A stretch of DNA of 14,709 bases from an uncultured Clostridia bacterium (lineage in GTDB: Bacteria > Bacillota > Clostridia > Oscillospirales > CAG-272), in the NCBI GenBank assembly GCA_904501715.1, contig CAJGCD010000040.1, positions 1 through 14,709 on the forward strand. The letters are read 5' to 3'. Position 1 is the stretch's first letter. Every line of letters begins with the position of its first letter. Below are positions 8,135 to 14,709 of the stretch, piece after piece. The notes beneath the pieces were generated by a model that did no database searches, had not been told where the DNA came from, and saw nothing but the letters and a program-made list of their open reading frames with translations. The position numbers and the translations under genes are program-made.

Positions 8135-9232
8135 ATGTCGATAAATGTTACCCGCTCCTCTATGCCCACGTATGAGGAATATTGCGAGGAAATAAAAGAA
8201 TTGTGGGACAGCAGATGGCTCACCAATATGGGAGTCAAGCATAAGCAGCTGCAGAAGCAGCTGGAGGAGTATCTGGATACTCCCCACGTGACCCTCTATA
8301 CCAACGGCCATCTGGCGCTGGAAAATATTCTTGAGGCTATGGGTTTCCCAAAGGACAGTGAGGTTATAACCACCCCCTTTACCTTTGTGTCCACCACAAA
8401 CGCCATAGCGAGAAACGGACTTGTGCCCGTATTTTGCGATATCAACGATGTGGATTATACCATAGACGTGGACAAGATCGAGGCACTTATAACCGACAAG
8501 ACCGTGGCAATAATGCCCGTGCACGTTTACGGAAATATGTGCGATGTAGAGGCCATAAAGCGTATAGCTGACAAGCACGGACTTAAGGTGATTTACGACG
8601 CGGCTCACGCATTCGGCGTAAAGTACAAAGGAATTAGCTCTGCTAACTTTGGTGATGCTTCTATGTTCAGCTTCCACGCCACTAAGGTATATAACACAAT
8701 TGAAGGTGGCGCCGTTTGCTATCAAGACGATTCCTATGTGCAAAAGCTCGACGATATGAAGAGCTTCGGCCTTTTTGGAGAAGAGGGTAGATACATTGGC
8801 GGCAACGCCAAGATGAACGAATTTCAGGCGGCAATGGGTATATGCAATCTTCGTCACATTGATGGAGAGATAGCAAAGCGTAAGGCTGCGGTGGAGCGGT
8901 ACCGCGAAAGACTTGGCGGCATTGAGGGAATAAGACTTTGCGCCGAGCAAGCCGACGTGGTGTCCAACTACGCGTATTTCCCTGTGGTCTTTGACGGCTA
9001 CAAGTATGACCGAAACGAGGTGTTCTCAAGACTCAAGGAGCAGGAAATAATAGCACGCAAGTATTTCTATCCCTTGACCAACAGTTTTGAGTGTTATAGA
9101 GATTATGATACGGCAGGAGTGGAGAAGACTCCTGTGGCATCTTATATTGCGGATAGAGTTCTGACCTTGCCATTGTTTGCGGATCTTAGCCGTGAGGACG
9201 TGGATAGGATCTGCGATATAATACTGAATTAA
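8135..9232 (+). CDS. DegT/DnrJ/EryC1/StrS-family sugar aminotransferase, VioA-like
   Basis: This 365-residue PLP enzyme shows the full fold-type I sugar-aminotransferase signature: TNGHLALE near the cofactor phosphate site, [20 protein letters not shown], the cofactor-contacting D155 in IYDAAHAFG with H158, and the Schiff-base lysine K184 in [15 protein letters not shown]. The late segment [14 protein letters not shown] is also typical. The N-terminus (VTRSSMP, then SRWLTNMG) and the [14 protein letters not shown] form recall VioA-type enzymes, which convert dTDP-4-keto-6-deoxyglucose to dTDP-4-amino-4,6-dideoxyglucose using glutamate. That fits rmlA and rmlB directly downstream, which supply the substrate. 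A C3 aminotransferase of another dTDP-sugar path is the main alternative. The family call is certain; the VioA assignment is from recollection of motif style and context, about 65% sure. Confidence 0.93.
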   Translation: MSINVTRSSMPTYEEYCEEIKELWDSRWLTNMGVKHKQLQKQLEEYLDTPHVTLYTNGHLALENILEAMGFPKDSEVITTPFTFVSTTNAIARNGLVPVFCDINDVDYTIDVDKIEALITDKTVAIMPVHVYGNMCDVEAIKRIADKHGLKVIYDAAHAFGVKYKGISSANFGDASMFSFHATKVYNTIEGGAVCYQDDSYVQKLDDMKSFGLFGEEGRYIGGNAKMNEFQAAMGICNLRHIDGEIAKRKAAVERYRERLGGIEGIRLCAEQADVVSNYAYFPVVFDGYKYDRNEVFSRLKEQEIIARKYFYPLTNSFECYRDYDTAGVEKTPVASYIADRVLTLPLFADLSREDVDRICDIILN

Positions 9233-9263
9233 TAAAATAGATAAGTCAATAGGAGGATGTTAT

Positions 9264-10139
9264 ATGAAAGGTATAATTTTGGCAGGTGGAAAGGGAACCC
9301 GCCTTTATCCCATGACTAAGGTAGTTTCAAAGCAATTACTGCCCATATACGATAAGCCGCTTATATATTATCCGCTTTCTATGCTTCTGCTGGCGGGGAT
9401 TAGGGATATACTCATAATATCCACTCCGGAGGATACGCCCAATTATGAAAAGCTGTTGGGTACGGGAGAGCGTATAGGAGTAAAATTCACCTATAAGATT
9501 CAGGACACCCCCAGAGGACTTGCCGATGCTTTTATACTCGGCGCAGATTTTATCGGCGATGACAACGTTTGCCTTATACTTGGGGACAATGTCTTTTACG
9601 GTCAGAATATGAGCCGTGTGCTCTGGAAGGCTTGCGAGCGCAAGGTTGGAGCTACTATATTTGGCTATCCCGTTAAGGATGCCAGAGCCTTTGGTGTGGT
9701 AGAATTTGACGAAAACAACAAGGTTATCTCTATTGAAGAGAAGCCTGGTGTGCCAAAGTCAAACTATGCTGTTCCGGGACTTTATTTCTACGATAACCGT
9801 GTTGTGGAGATAGCAAAGAACGTAAAACCGTCTCCTCGTGGGGAGATAGAGATAACCGCAATAAATAATGCGTACCTTGAGGCAGGCGAGCTTCACGTGG
9901 AGCTTCTGGGAAGAGGAATGGCGTGGCTTGACACGGGAACACCCGAGGGAATGCTGAAGGCAGGTGAGTTTGTTGAGGCTGTTCAGCAGCGTCAGGGTTT
10001 TTACGTTTCTTGCATAGAGGAGATAGCTTGGCGCAGAGGCTTTATTACTATCGAACAGCTGAGAGCGCTTGGCGAGGAGCTTAAGATGACCGACTACGGT
10101 CAATATTTACTTGCTATTGCAAAGGAAGGAAGAAAATAA
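9264..10139 (+). CDS. rmlA: Glucose-1-phosphate thymidylyltransferase
   Basis: RmlA makes dTDP-glucose from dTTP and glucose-1-phosphate. At 291 residues it has the usual length of the short RmlA form. The nucleotide-binding loop G8-G-K-G-T-R13 and K23-Q-L-L-P-I-Y-D-K open the protein. The metal and sugar-binding G107-D108-N109 is in [10 protein letters not shown], and D223 lies in [14 protein letters not shown] and [10 protein letters not shown] are also canonical. AGGAGG at 9251-9256 precedes the ATG by 7 bases. The stop overlaps the rmlB start by one base (TAATG), so the two are translationally coupled. With RmlB it feeds the aminotransferase upstream. No rmlC or rmlD follows in this window. 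Confidence 0.98.
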   Translation: MKGIILAGGKGTRLYPMTKVVSKQLLPIYDKPLIYYPLSMLLLAGIRDILIISTPEDTPNYEKLLGTGERIGVKFTYKIQDTPRGLADAFILGADFIGDDNVCLILGDNVFYGQNMSRVLWKACERKVGATIFGYPVKDARAFGVVEFDENNKVISIEEKPGVPKSNYAVPGLYFYDNRVVEIAKNVKPSPRGEIEITAINNAYLEAGELHVELLGRGMAWLDTGTPEGMLKAGEFVEAVQQRQGFYVSCIEEIAWRRGFITIEQLRALGEELKMTDYGQYLLAIAKEGRK

Positions 10140-11164
10140 TGTCAAAGACAGTGATAGTTACGGGTGGAGCGGGCTTTATCGGAGGCAATTTCGTTTACTA
10201 TATGCTTGGTAAATATAACGATTACCGTATAGTTTGTGTGGATTGTCTTACCTATGCGGGAAATATGTCCACTCTGGAACAGGCAATGAATAACCCCAAC
10301 TTTAAGTTTTATAAGACAAACATTTGCGACAGAGAAGGTATATATAAGATATTTGAGGACGAGAAGCCGGATATCGTGGTAAATTTTGCTGCGGAGAGCC
10401 ACGTTGACCGCTCTATTGAGAATCCAGAGATATTTTTGCAGACAAATATACTTGGAACTCAGGTAATGATGGACGCGTGCAGAAAATACGGAAATATCCG
10501 TTATCACCAGGTATCTACCGATGAGGTGTATGGCGACCTTCCACTTGACCGTCCCGACCTGTTCTTTACCGAGGAAACTCCTATACACACCAGCTCACCC
10601 TATTCCAGCTCCAAGGCAGGAGCGGATCTGCTGGTTCTGGCGTATTACAGGACCTTTGGTCTTCCCGTGACTATAAGCCGATGCTCCAATAACTATGGGC
10701 CTTATCATTTTCCCGAGAAGCTGATCCCGCTTATGATCGCCAACGCACTTAACGACAAACCGCTTCCAGTTTACGGAAAGGGCGAGAACGTGCGTGATTG
10801 GCTCTACGTTGAGGATCATTGCAAAGCCATAGATCTGATAATACACAACGGAAGGATCGGAGAGGTTTACAACGTTGGCGGACACAACGAGATGGCCAAT
10901 ATAGATATTGTGAAGCTCATATGCAAGAAGCTTGGCAAGCCTGAGAGCTTGATCACTTACGTGACCGACAGAAAGGGCCACGATATGCGCTACGCTATTG
11001 ACCCAACCAAGATTCATAGTGAGCTTGGCTGGTTGCCCGAAACAAAGTTTGCCGACGGCATAGATAAGACAATAGACTGGTATCTTAATAACAGGGAATG
11101 GTGGGAGACCATCACCAGCGGTGAATACCGTGATTATTACGAAAAGATGTATTCAAGTCGATAA
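10139..11164 (+). CDS. rmlB: dTDP-glucose 4,6-dehydratase
   Basis: RmlB converts dTDP-glucose to dTDP-4-keto-6-deoxyglucose with bound NAD. The 341-residue extended SDR carries the NAD-binding G9-G-A-G-F-I-G15 motif, NFAAESHVDRSI, the dehydratase-specific T127-D128-E129 in VSTDEVYGDL, and catalytic Y155 and K159 in YSSSK. SRCSNNYGPYHFPEKLIP and VYGKGENVRDWLYVEDH are also hallmark RmlB sequences. The start overlaps the rmlA stop by one base, and AAGGAAGG inside the end of rmlA serves as ribosome binding site. Its product is the branch point to many deoxysugars. Here the neighbouring VioA-like aminotransferase is the obvious consumer. Confidence 0.98.
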   Translation: MSKTVIVTGGAGFIGGNFVYYMLGKYNDYRIVCVDCLTYAGNMSTLEQAMNNPNFKFYKTNICDREGIYKIFEDEKPDIVVNFAAESHVDRSIENPEIFLQTNILGTQVMMDACRKYGNIRYHQVSTDEVYGDLPLDRPDLFFTEETPIHTSSPYSSSKAGADLLVLAYYRTFGLPVTISRCSNNYGPYHFPEKLIPLMIANALNDKPLPVYGKGENVRDWLYVEDHCKAIDLIIHNGRIGEVYNVGGHNEMANIDIVKLICKKLGKPESLITYVTDRKGHDMRYAIDPTKIHSELGWLPETKFADGIDKTIDWYLNNREWWETITSGEYRDYYEKMYSSR

Positions 11165-11191
11165 GTATTACATTGATAGAGAGGATTAATT

Positions 11192-12412
11192 ATGAAAATC
11201 GCAGTTGCCGGAACAGGATATGTGGGACTTTCTATGGCTGTGCTTTTAGCACAGAACCATGAGGTAGTGGCGGTTGATATAGTTCAGGAAAAGGTGGAAA
11301 TGATAAACAAAAGGATATCTCCCATTCAGGACAACGAGATTGAGGAGTATCTTACTACAAAGAGATTAAATCTTAAGGCTACCCTTGATGCCGAGTCAGC
11401 ATATAAAAACGCAGAGTTCGTTATTATAGCTGCACCCACCAATTACGACAGCGAGAAGAACTTTTTCGATACGTCGGCGGTGGAATCGGTGATCAGGTTG
11501 GTTATGAAGTGTAATCCTGATGCTATTATGATCATAAAATCTACTATACCGGTTGGATATACGGCTTCAGTACGGGAGAAATTCGGAAGCAAAAATATTA
11601 TTTTCAGCCCTGAGTTTTTGCGCGAGAGCAAGGCATTGTACGACAATCTCTATCCATCAAGAATAGTGGTCGGTACCGATATGAACGACGAACGTTTGCT
11701 AGATGCGGCACACAGATTTGCTGCTCTTTTGAAGGAGGGCGCACTTAAAGAGAATATAGAGACACTCTTTATGGGCTTTACTGAGGCAGAGGCAGTAAAG
11801 CTATTTGCTAATACTTACCTTGCGCTTCGTGTTTCTTATTTCAACGAGCTTGATACCTATGCCGAGATGAAGGGACTTGATACCAAACAGATAATCAACG
11901 GTGTCTGCCTTGATCCCCGAATAGGTGATCACTACAACAATCCCTCATTTGGATACGGCGGGTACTGTCTTCCCAAGGATACAAAGCAACTGTTGGCAAA
12001 TTACAAGAACGTGCCCGAAAATCTTATCCAAGCCATAGTTGAGTCCAACCGTACAAGAAAGGATTTCATAGCAAACAGAGTTTTGGAAAAGGCAGGATAT
12101 CACACATGCGTCGAGAAAAAAGATGGCGTGGTTACAGTTGGAATATATCGCCTTACCATGAAAAGCAATTCGGACAATTTCCGCCAAAGCTCAGTGCAAG
12201 GGGTTATGAACAGAGTGAAGGCAAAGGGTGCTCAGGTTATTATTTACGAACCTACCTTGAAAGATGGAGACATCTTTGCGGATAGCCTTGTGGTAAATGA
12301 TATTGTAAAATTCAAGAATAGCTGTGACGTTATAATTGCTAACAGATATAATAGCGAGCTTGAGGATGTACTTGATAAAGTATATACGAGAGATTTGTAT
12401 TTCAGAGATTAA
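11192..12412 (+). CDS. ugd: UDP-glucose 6-dehydrogenase
   Basis: Ugd oxidises UDP-glucose to UDP-glucuronate with two NAD+. The 406-residue protein starts with the NAD-binding G7-T-G-Y-V-G-L, followed by VAVDI. The active-site lysine K203 is in [16 protein letters not shown], and the catalytic cysteine C259 in [19 protein letters not shown] and [14 protein letters not shown] are clear too. It resembles the shorter Ugd form found in enterobacteria (for example [10 protein letters not shown]...KALYDNL and GVCLDPRIG) more than long Gram-positive forms. One difference from my memory of the E. coli protein is a short extra piece near residues 306-315 ([10 protein letters not shown]). GAGAGGA just before the ATG is the binding site. 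It is the last gene of the operon, followed directly by a terminator. It implies uronic acid, or a uronate-derived sugar, in the polymer. Confidence 0.96.
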   Translation: MKIAVAGTGYVGLSMAVLLAQNHEVVAVDIVQEKVEMINKRISPIQDNEIEEYLTTKRLNLKATLDAESAYKNAEFVIIAAPTNYDSEKNFFDTSAVESVIRLVMKCNPDAIMIIKSTIPVGYTASVREKFGSKNIIFSPEFLRESKALYDNLYPSRIVVGTDMNDERLLDAAHRFAALLKEGALKENIETLFMGFTEAEAVKLFANTYLALRVSYFNELDTYAEMKGLDTKQIINGVCLDPRIGDHYNNPSFGYGGYCLPKDTKQLLANYKNVPENLIQAIVESNRTRKDFIANRVLEKAGYHTCVEKKDGVVTVGIYRLTMKSNSDNFRQSSVQGVMNRVKAKGAQVIIYEPTLKDGDIFADSLVVNDIVKFKNSCDVIIANRYNSELEDVLDKVYTRDLYFRD

Positions 12413-12420
12413 AATAGAGA

Positions 12421-12449
12421 AGCGAACGGTAATTCCGTTCGCTTTTTTT
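12421..12449 (+). terminator. Rho-independent terminator of the polysaccharide operon
   Basis: A GCGAACGG / CCGTTCGC stem (12422-12429 with 12435-12442) encloses a 5-base TAATT loop and is followed by seven Ts at 12443-12449. It begins 10 bases after the ugd stop, so it would end the long plus-strand transcript. An A-T pair at 12421/12443 can extend the stem. Confidence 0.93.
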
Positions 12450-12527
12450 ATTTAAAACTATGCTTTCTTGCGATTTTGTATATATTTTCCTCTAAAAGAA
12501 AGAATGATAAAACAGTATAAGATTGGT

Positions 12528-12556
12528 TTGAGCAGAGAACACTAAGAGCGGATAAT
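12528..12556 (+). promoter_or_regulatory. Possible sigma-A promoter for the SpoVT-like stub
   Basis: TTGAGC (12528-12533) and GATAAT (12551-12556) are separated by exactly 17 bases and lie about 40 bases before the ATG at 12595. The -35 has two mismatches and the -10 one mismatch to consensus, so this is a plausible but unproven promoter. Confidence 0.4.
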
Positions 12557-12594
12557 ATCCATAAAATAGAAAGCAAGGGAAGGCTTAAAGATAT

Positions 12595-12780
12595 ATGAAA
12601 GCAACAGGAATAGTAAGAAGAATCGATGACCTTGGAAGGGTAGTTATACCCAAAGAAATAAGAAGAACCATGCGCATCCGCGAGGGTGACCCGTCACAGA
12701 TAACATTGACACCCGAGAACAGATTTATCTTTGCATTGTTAGATATGTCAAAAAGATTAGGAATAAACTGTGAAAAATAA
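12595..12780 (+). pseudogene. SpoVT/AbrB-like DNA-binding N-terminus, truncated (61 codons)
   Basis: The first 33 residues (MKATGIVRRIDDLGRVVIPK, then EIRRTMRIREGDP) match the swapped-hairpin AbrB/SpoVT DNA-binding domain almost perfectly. SpoVT is a transcription regulator active in the forespore during sporulation, and its full form is about 180 residues with a C-terminal GAF-like domain. Here the match stops at about residue 33. The remaining 28 residues (SQITLTPENRF, then IFALLDMSKRLGINCEK) do not resemble the expected strands (family: LEI...GEVILKKY), and the stop comes at 12778. No other forward frame restores the family sequence, so this is a truncation or replacement rather than a simple frameshift. 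GGGAAGG at 12577-12583 is a usable binding site, so a small protein could still be made. Alternative reading: a genuine small AbrB-like protein with a new tail. Confidence 0.6.
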
Positions 12781-12832
12781 CGAGAAAAATGGAATAAAAA
12801 GCCAATAACAATACGTATACGGAAGGGTACAT

Positions 12833-12875
12833 AAAAAGCAGCTCTGCGGCGCAAACGGCCGCAGAGCTGCTTTTT
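12833..12875. terminator. Bidirectional Rho-independent terminator, perfect 18-bp stem
   Basis: AAAAAGCAGCTCTGCGGC (12833-12850) pairs without mismatch with GCCGCAGAGCTGCTTTTT (12858-12875) around a 7-base loop. A-tract and T-tract flank the GC-rich core, so it can terminate from both sides. It lies between the plus-strand SpoVT-like stub and the minus-strand ATPase gene, which converge here and whose stop codons are 52 and 7 bases from it. Confidence 0.92.
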
Positions 12876-12882
12876 AAATGGG

Positions 12883-14163
12883 TCACCCAAACAATTGAAC
12901 CTTGCCCAAGAGCAGATCGATAAGATTGCAGTGGTATATACCGTTATCATCGTAAAAATTGTGAGGGATATCCATACGAACGACGATCTTCTTGAAAAAG
13001 TCCTTCGTCAGCTTTAAGGATTCAAGCTCGGACGAGGTCTTTTCGTCGGTGTCCATTCGAAACGCCGATTGAATATAGAGCTTACGATCTCCGTCGTTTA
13101 CAACGAAGTCGATTTCCTTTTGAATATTGCTCCCCGTTGAGCGATCATATACCACACCAACGTCAACCGAATATCCGCGCTTGATCAACTCATTATACAC
13201 AATATTTTCCATAATGTGTCCCACGTCAAACTGCCTGTAATTCAGGCGCGCGTTGCGCAGACCGATGTCGGTATAATAATACTTGTTCGGGTAGTTGAAA
13301 TAGGTCTTTCCTTTTACGTCAAACCGCTTTGCCATATTCACCAAGAAGGAGTCGGTAATGTAGGTCATATAGTTTGACACAAGCGCAGGATTGATCTTTT
13401 CATTTCGCATACTTGCGATAGCATTTGCAATATTCGTGGGGTTGGTCAAGGAGCTGATTTGGGAGGCCAGAAAATCGAGAATGTCATTCAAGATGTCCTC
13501 GCGTTCGATCCTGTGACGCTCGACGATGTCCTTGACGTACATTTCTTTGTAGAGTGAGGTCAGATACGTCTTGATATCTCTGTCATCGTCCGTCAAAAGC
13601 ACCTTAGGCAAGCCGCCGTACAGCATATATCTGTCAAGAGCCTTGCGCTCATCCCCACCCACGTGAGCGTAGTACTCGTCAAAGGACAAGGGATAGACGT
13701 GAATTTGCGTAGCCCTGCCTCGGAACTCGGTGGCGATATCCGCAGAAAGCGCGTGTGAGTTACTGCCTGTTACGTAAACATCAAGGTTTTTATACGCCTT
13801 CAGTTCATTGAGCATATCGTAGATCGTGACCTCGATACCGCCGTTTTCCTCATCGACGATCTTCTTCGTGAATTGTACCTCGTCGATAAACAGATAGTAT
13901 TGCGTGTTCTTATCGGGAAGCACAATGCTCTCCACGTATTCGCAGAGCGTAATGGGATTTCGGTATTTATAATGTCGGCGCTGGTCAAGCTCCAATTTGA
14001 TGATCCTGCTTTCGTCAACACCCTTAGTTTGGGTCAGATAATCAAAAAATAAATCAAAAAGCAACGTGGATTTGCCGCATCTGCGGATTCCCGTGATCAC
14101 CTTTACCTCGCCGTTCCACATATTGTGAATGATGCGATTTAAGTAAAAATCTCTTTTTATCAT
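12883..14163 (-). CDS. AAA+ ATPase with DUF4143-type C-terminus
   Basis: The 426-residue protein has an N-terminal P-loop ATPase domain (AAA_14 type). Walker A is G25-I-R-R-C-G-K31-S-T33, Walker B is YYLFIDEVQ with D94-E95, and VYVTGSNSH follows as a sensor-like strand. The C-terminal half resembles DUF4143: YYYTDIGLRNARLN, GHIMENIVYNELIKRGY, and KEIDFVV followed by LYIQSAF, a degenerate PD-(D/E)XK-like fold in this family. Such proteins are common in Bacteroidetes, Clostridia and archaea; their role is not settled, although a link to mobile elements or stress is often suggested. The ATG at 14163 is chosen because GAGGTG lies 6 bases upstream; an in-frame GTG at 14172 is part of that binding site. 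It is monocistronic, with its own promoter and terminator, and is unrelated to polysaccharide synthesis. Confidence 0.9.
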   Translation of the reverse strand: MIKRDFYLNRIIHNMWNGEVKVITGIRRCGKSTLLFDLFFDYLTQTKGVDESRIIKLELDQRRHYKYRNPITLCEYVESIVLPDKNTQYYLFIDEVQFTKKIVDEENGGIEVTIYDMLNELKAYKNLDVYVTGSNSHALSADIATEFRGRATQIHVYPLSFDEYYAHVGGDERKALDRYMLYGGLPKVLLTDDDRDIKTYLTSLYKEMYVKDIVERHRIEREDILNDILDFLASQISSLTNPTNIANAIASMRNEKINPALVSNYMTYITDSFLVNMAKRFDVKGKTYFNYPNKYYYTDIGLRNARLNYRQFDVGHIMENIVYNELIKRGYSVDVGVVYDRSTGSNIQKEIDFVVNDGDRKLYIQSAFRMDTDEKTSSELESLKLTKDFFKKIVVRMDIPHNFYDDNGIYHCNLIDLLLGKVQLFG

Positions 14164-14210
14164 GCATTTCACCTCGAACTTGTGTCAGAATTGATTTAAC
14201 CTGTAGATAT

Positions 14211-14239
14211 AGTATACCACGGTTTTGGAGAATTATCAA
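14211..14239 (-). promoter_or_regulatory. Promoter of the AAA+/DUF4143 gene (sigma-A type, extended -10)
   Basis: Read on the minus strand, TTGATA (complement of 14234-14239), a 17-base spacer and TATACT (complement of 14211-14216) form a good sigma-A promoter. TGG before the -10 gives an extended -10 element. The start of transcription would lie near 14205, about 40 bases before the ATG at 14163. Confidence 0.7.
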
Positions 14240-14338
14240 GAGGGGTTGCACATTTTTTATCTAAAACTTTAGACATTTTTGACACAACTTATAGGTGGAA
14301 ACGATTTTTTTGCATTTTTCGTAAAATTCCTTCATTAT

Positions 14339-14396
14339 ATATCGGCAAAATATCAATAAAAAGCAGAAATATATTTTAGATATATTTAGCCGATAT
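14339..14396. repeat. Imperfect 15-bp inverted repeat (ATATCGGC / GCCGATAT)
   Basis: The left arm ATATCGGCAAAATAT (14339-14353) pairs with the right arm ATATTTAGCCGATAT (14382-14396) in 14 of 15 positions, around a 28-base AT-rich spacer. The right arm overlaps a 10-bp palindrome CCGATATCGG (14390-14399). The position upstream of an integrase gene fits a regulator or recombinase binding site, but no function can be shown from sequence alone. Confidence 0.6.
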
Positions 14397-14444
14397 CGGA
14401 AGTTTAAAGTTGCCTTTTAATTTAACAAATCGTACCTGTGTGAT

Positions 14445-14477
14445 AATTTTGAGATACAATATAGTATCATCAAAATT
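14445..14477 (+). promoter_or_regulatory. Leader dyad (operator or hairpin) before the integrase gene
   Basis: AATTTTGAGATAC (14445-14457) is matched by GTATCATCAAAATT (14464-14477), giving 13 pairs with one bulged A (14469) around a 6-base AATATA loop. It ends one base before the AAGGAGGT ribosome binding site (14479-14486). TACAAT (14455-14460) and GATAAT with an upstream TG (14442-14447) are possible -10 elements within or beside it, so it may be an operator over the promoter or an RNA hairpin limiting translation. Confidence 0.55.
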
Positions 14478-14490
14478 CAAGGAGGTCATT

Positions 14491-14709
14491 ATGACAACAC
14501 AAAATTTACTTACCGAATGGCTCGAAATCTACCAAAAAGAACATATCAAGGCGAGGACATACAGCCGATATCAAGGGTTGATTGCAATGCACATTGTCCC
14601 GACACTTGGGGAGAAAAATATCGCTGAACTTGGAAGGCGAGAGATTCAAGAATTTCTCTCACAGCAGAAGAAGGACGGCAATATGCGAAACGGCGAAAAG
14701 CTTTCTGCC
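14491..14709 (+). CDS. Tyrosine recombinase/integrase, N-terminal part (partial, runs off right edge)
   Basis: The frame opens at the ATG at 14491 and stays open for 73 codons to the window end. The translation begins MTTQNLLTEWLEIYQKEHIK and continues through ARTYSRYQGLIAMHIVPTLG, then EKNIAELGRREIQEFLSQQ. This is the core-binding SAM-like domain typical of phage and ICE integrases: a W-L helix, the TYSRYQGL...HIVPTLG pattern, and the helix ending in QEFLSQQ. The catalytic R-H-R-Y domain lies outside the window. AAGGAGGT at 14479-14486 is 4-5 bases from the start codon, somewhat close but strong. The protein would cut and join DNA at an attachment site. It suggests that a mobile element begins here, though resident recombinases used for phase variation are also possible. 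Confidence 0.85.
   Translation, partial: MTTQNLLTEWLEIYQKEHIKARTYSRYQGLIAMHIVPTLGEKNIAELGRREIQEFLSQQKKDGNMRNGEKLSA

Larger units (their letters stand above)
14164..14490. other. AT-rich divergent intergenic region with two dyads
   Basis: These 327 bases separate the minus-strand ATPase gene from the plus-strand integrase gene. They hold the ATPase promoter, the imperfect inverted repeat 14339-14396 and the integrase leader dyad 14445-14477, each listed separately. The rest is AT-rich with T-runs, and no further gene or RNA can be supported. A TTGACA at 14279-14284 on the plus strand has no convincing -10 partner at the usual distance. Confidence 0.7.

Noticed and set aside
8096..8950. 284-codon minus-strand frame across the aminotransferase
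   Set aside because: It is antisense to a gene with complete PLP-enzyme motifs; no domain is visible and it has no independent ribosome binding site that I could support.
14164..14172. GTG at 14172 as start of the ATPase gene
   Set aside because: The GTG is part of the GAGGTG binding site for the ATG at 14163.
14279..14307. TTGACA at 14279-14284 as a plus-strand promoter
   Set aside because: The bases 17 downstream (CGATTT) do not resemble a -10 element, and no better partner exists at 16-18 bases.
1..14709. CRISPR array, tRNA or rRNA genes
   Set aside because: No regularly spaced direct repeats and no tRNA-like cloverleaf or rRNA-like sequence were seen on either strand.

Overview
The window is the distal part of a surface-polysaccharide (capsule/EPS or cell-wall glycan) gene cluster of the Wzx/Wzy type. 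The moderate GC content, strong AGGAGG-type ribosome binding sites, occasional UUG starts and a SpoVT-like AbrB-family fragment suggest an endospore-lineage Firmicute, most likely a gut-type Clostridia member. This host call is an inference from sequence style, not a database match.

Bases 1-12412 hold eleven tightly packed plus-strand genes, several of them overlapping, that read as one operon entering from the left. In order they are: the C-terminal end of a lipid-carrier sugar transferase; a GT2 glycosyltransferase; a GT4-type glycosyltransferase; a Wzy-like polymerase; a second GT2 glycosyltransferase; a Wzx-like flippase; an ATP-grasp ligase; an extended SDR; a DegT/DnrJ/EryC1/StrS aminotransferase that resembles VioA; rmlA; rmlB; and ugd. 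(The partial sugar transferase plus eleven complete genes makes twelve coding regions.) A clear Rho-independent terminator follows ugd. RmlA and RmlB make dTDP-4-keto-6-deoxyglucose. No rmlC or rmlD is present here, so the aminotransferase is the obvious next step, probably giving dTDP-4-amino-4,6-dideoxyglucose (dTDP-Qui4N, viosamine). Ugd supplies UDP-glucuronate. The glycosyltransferases would build the repeat unit on undecaprenyl phosphate, Wzx would flip it and Wzy would polymerise it.

The most interesting part is the ATP-grasp / SDR / aminotransferase trio. An ATP-grasp enzyme beside an amino-sugar transaminase, with no visible N-acetyl- or N-formyltransferase, suggests that an amino acid or another carboxylic acid is joined to the sugar amine by an amide bond. 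This is a hypothesis.

Bases 12413-12880 hold the operon terminator, a 61-codon SpoVT/AbrB-like stub with only the DNA-binding N-terminus recognisable, and a perfect 18-bp stem that can act as a two-way terminator. Bases 12883-14163 carry, on the minus strand, an AAA+ ATPase with a DUF4143-type C-terminus and a good promoter. Bases 14164-14490 are an AT-rich divergent intergenic region with two strong dyads. The window ends in the N-terminus of a tyrosine recombinase (integrase), so an integrated element may begin at the right edge of the polysaccharide locus.
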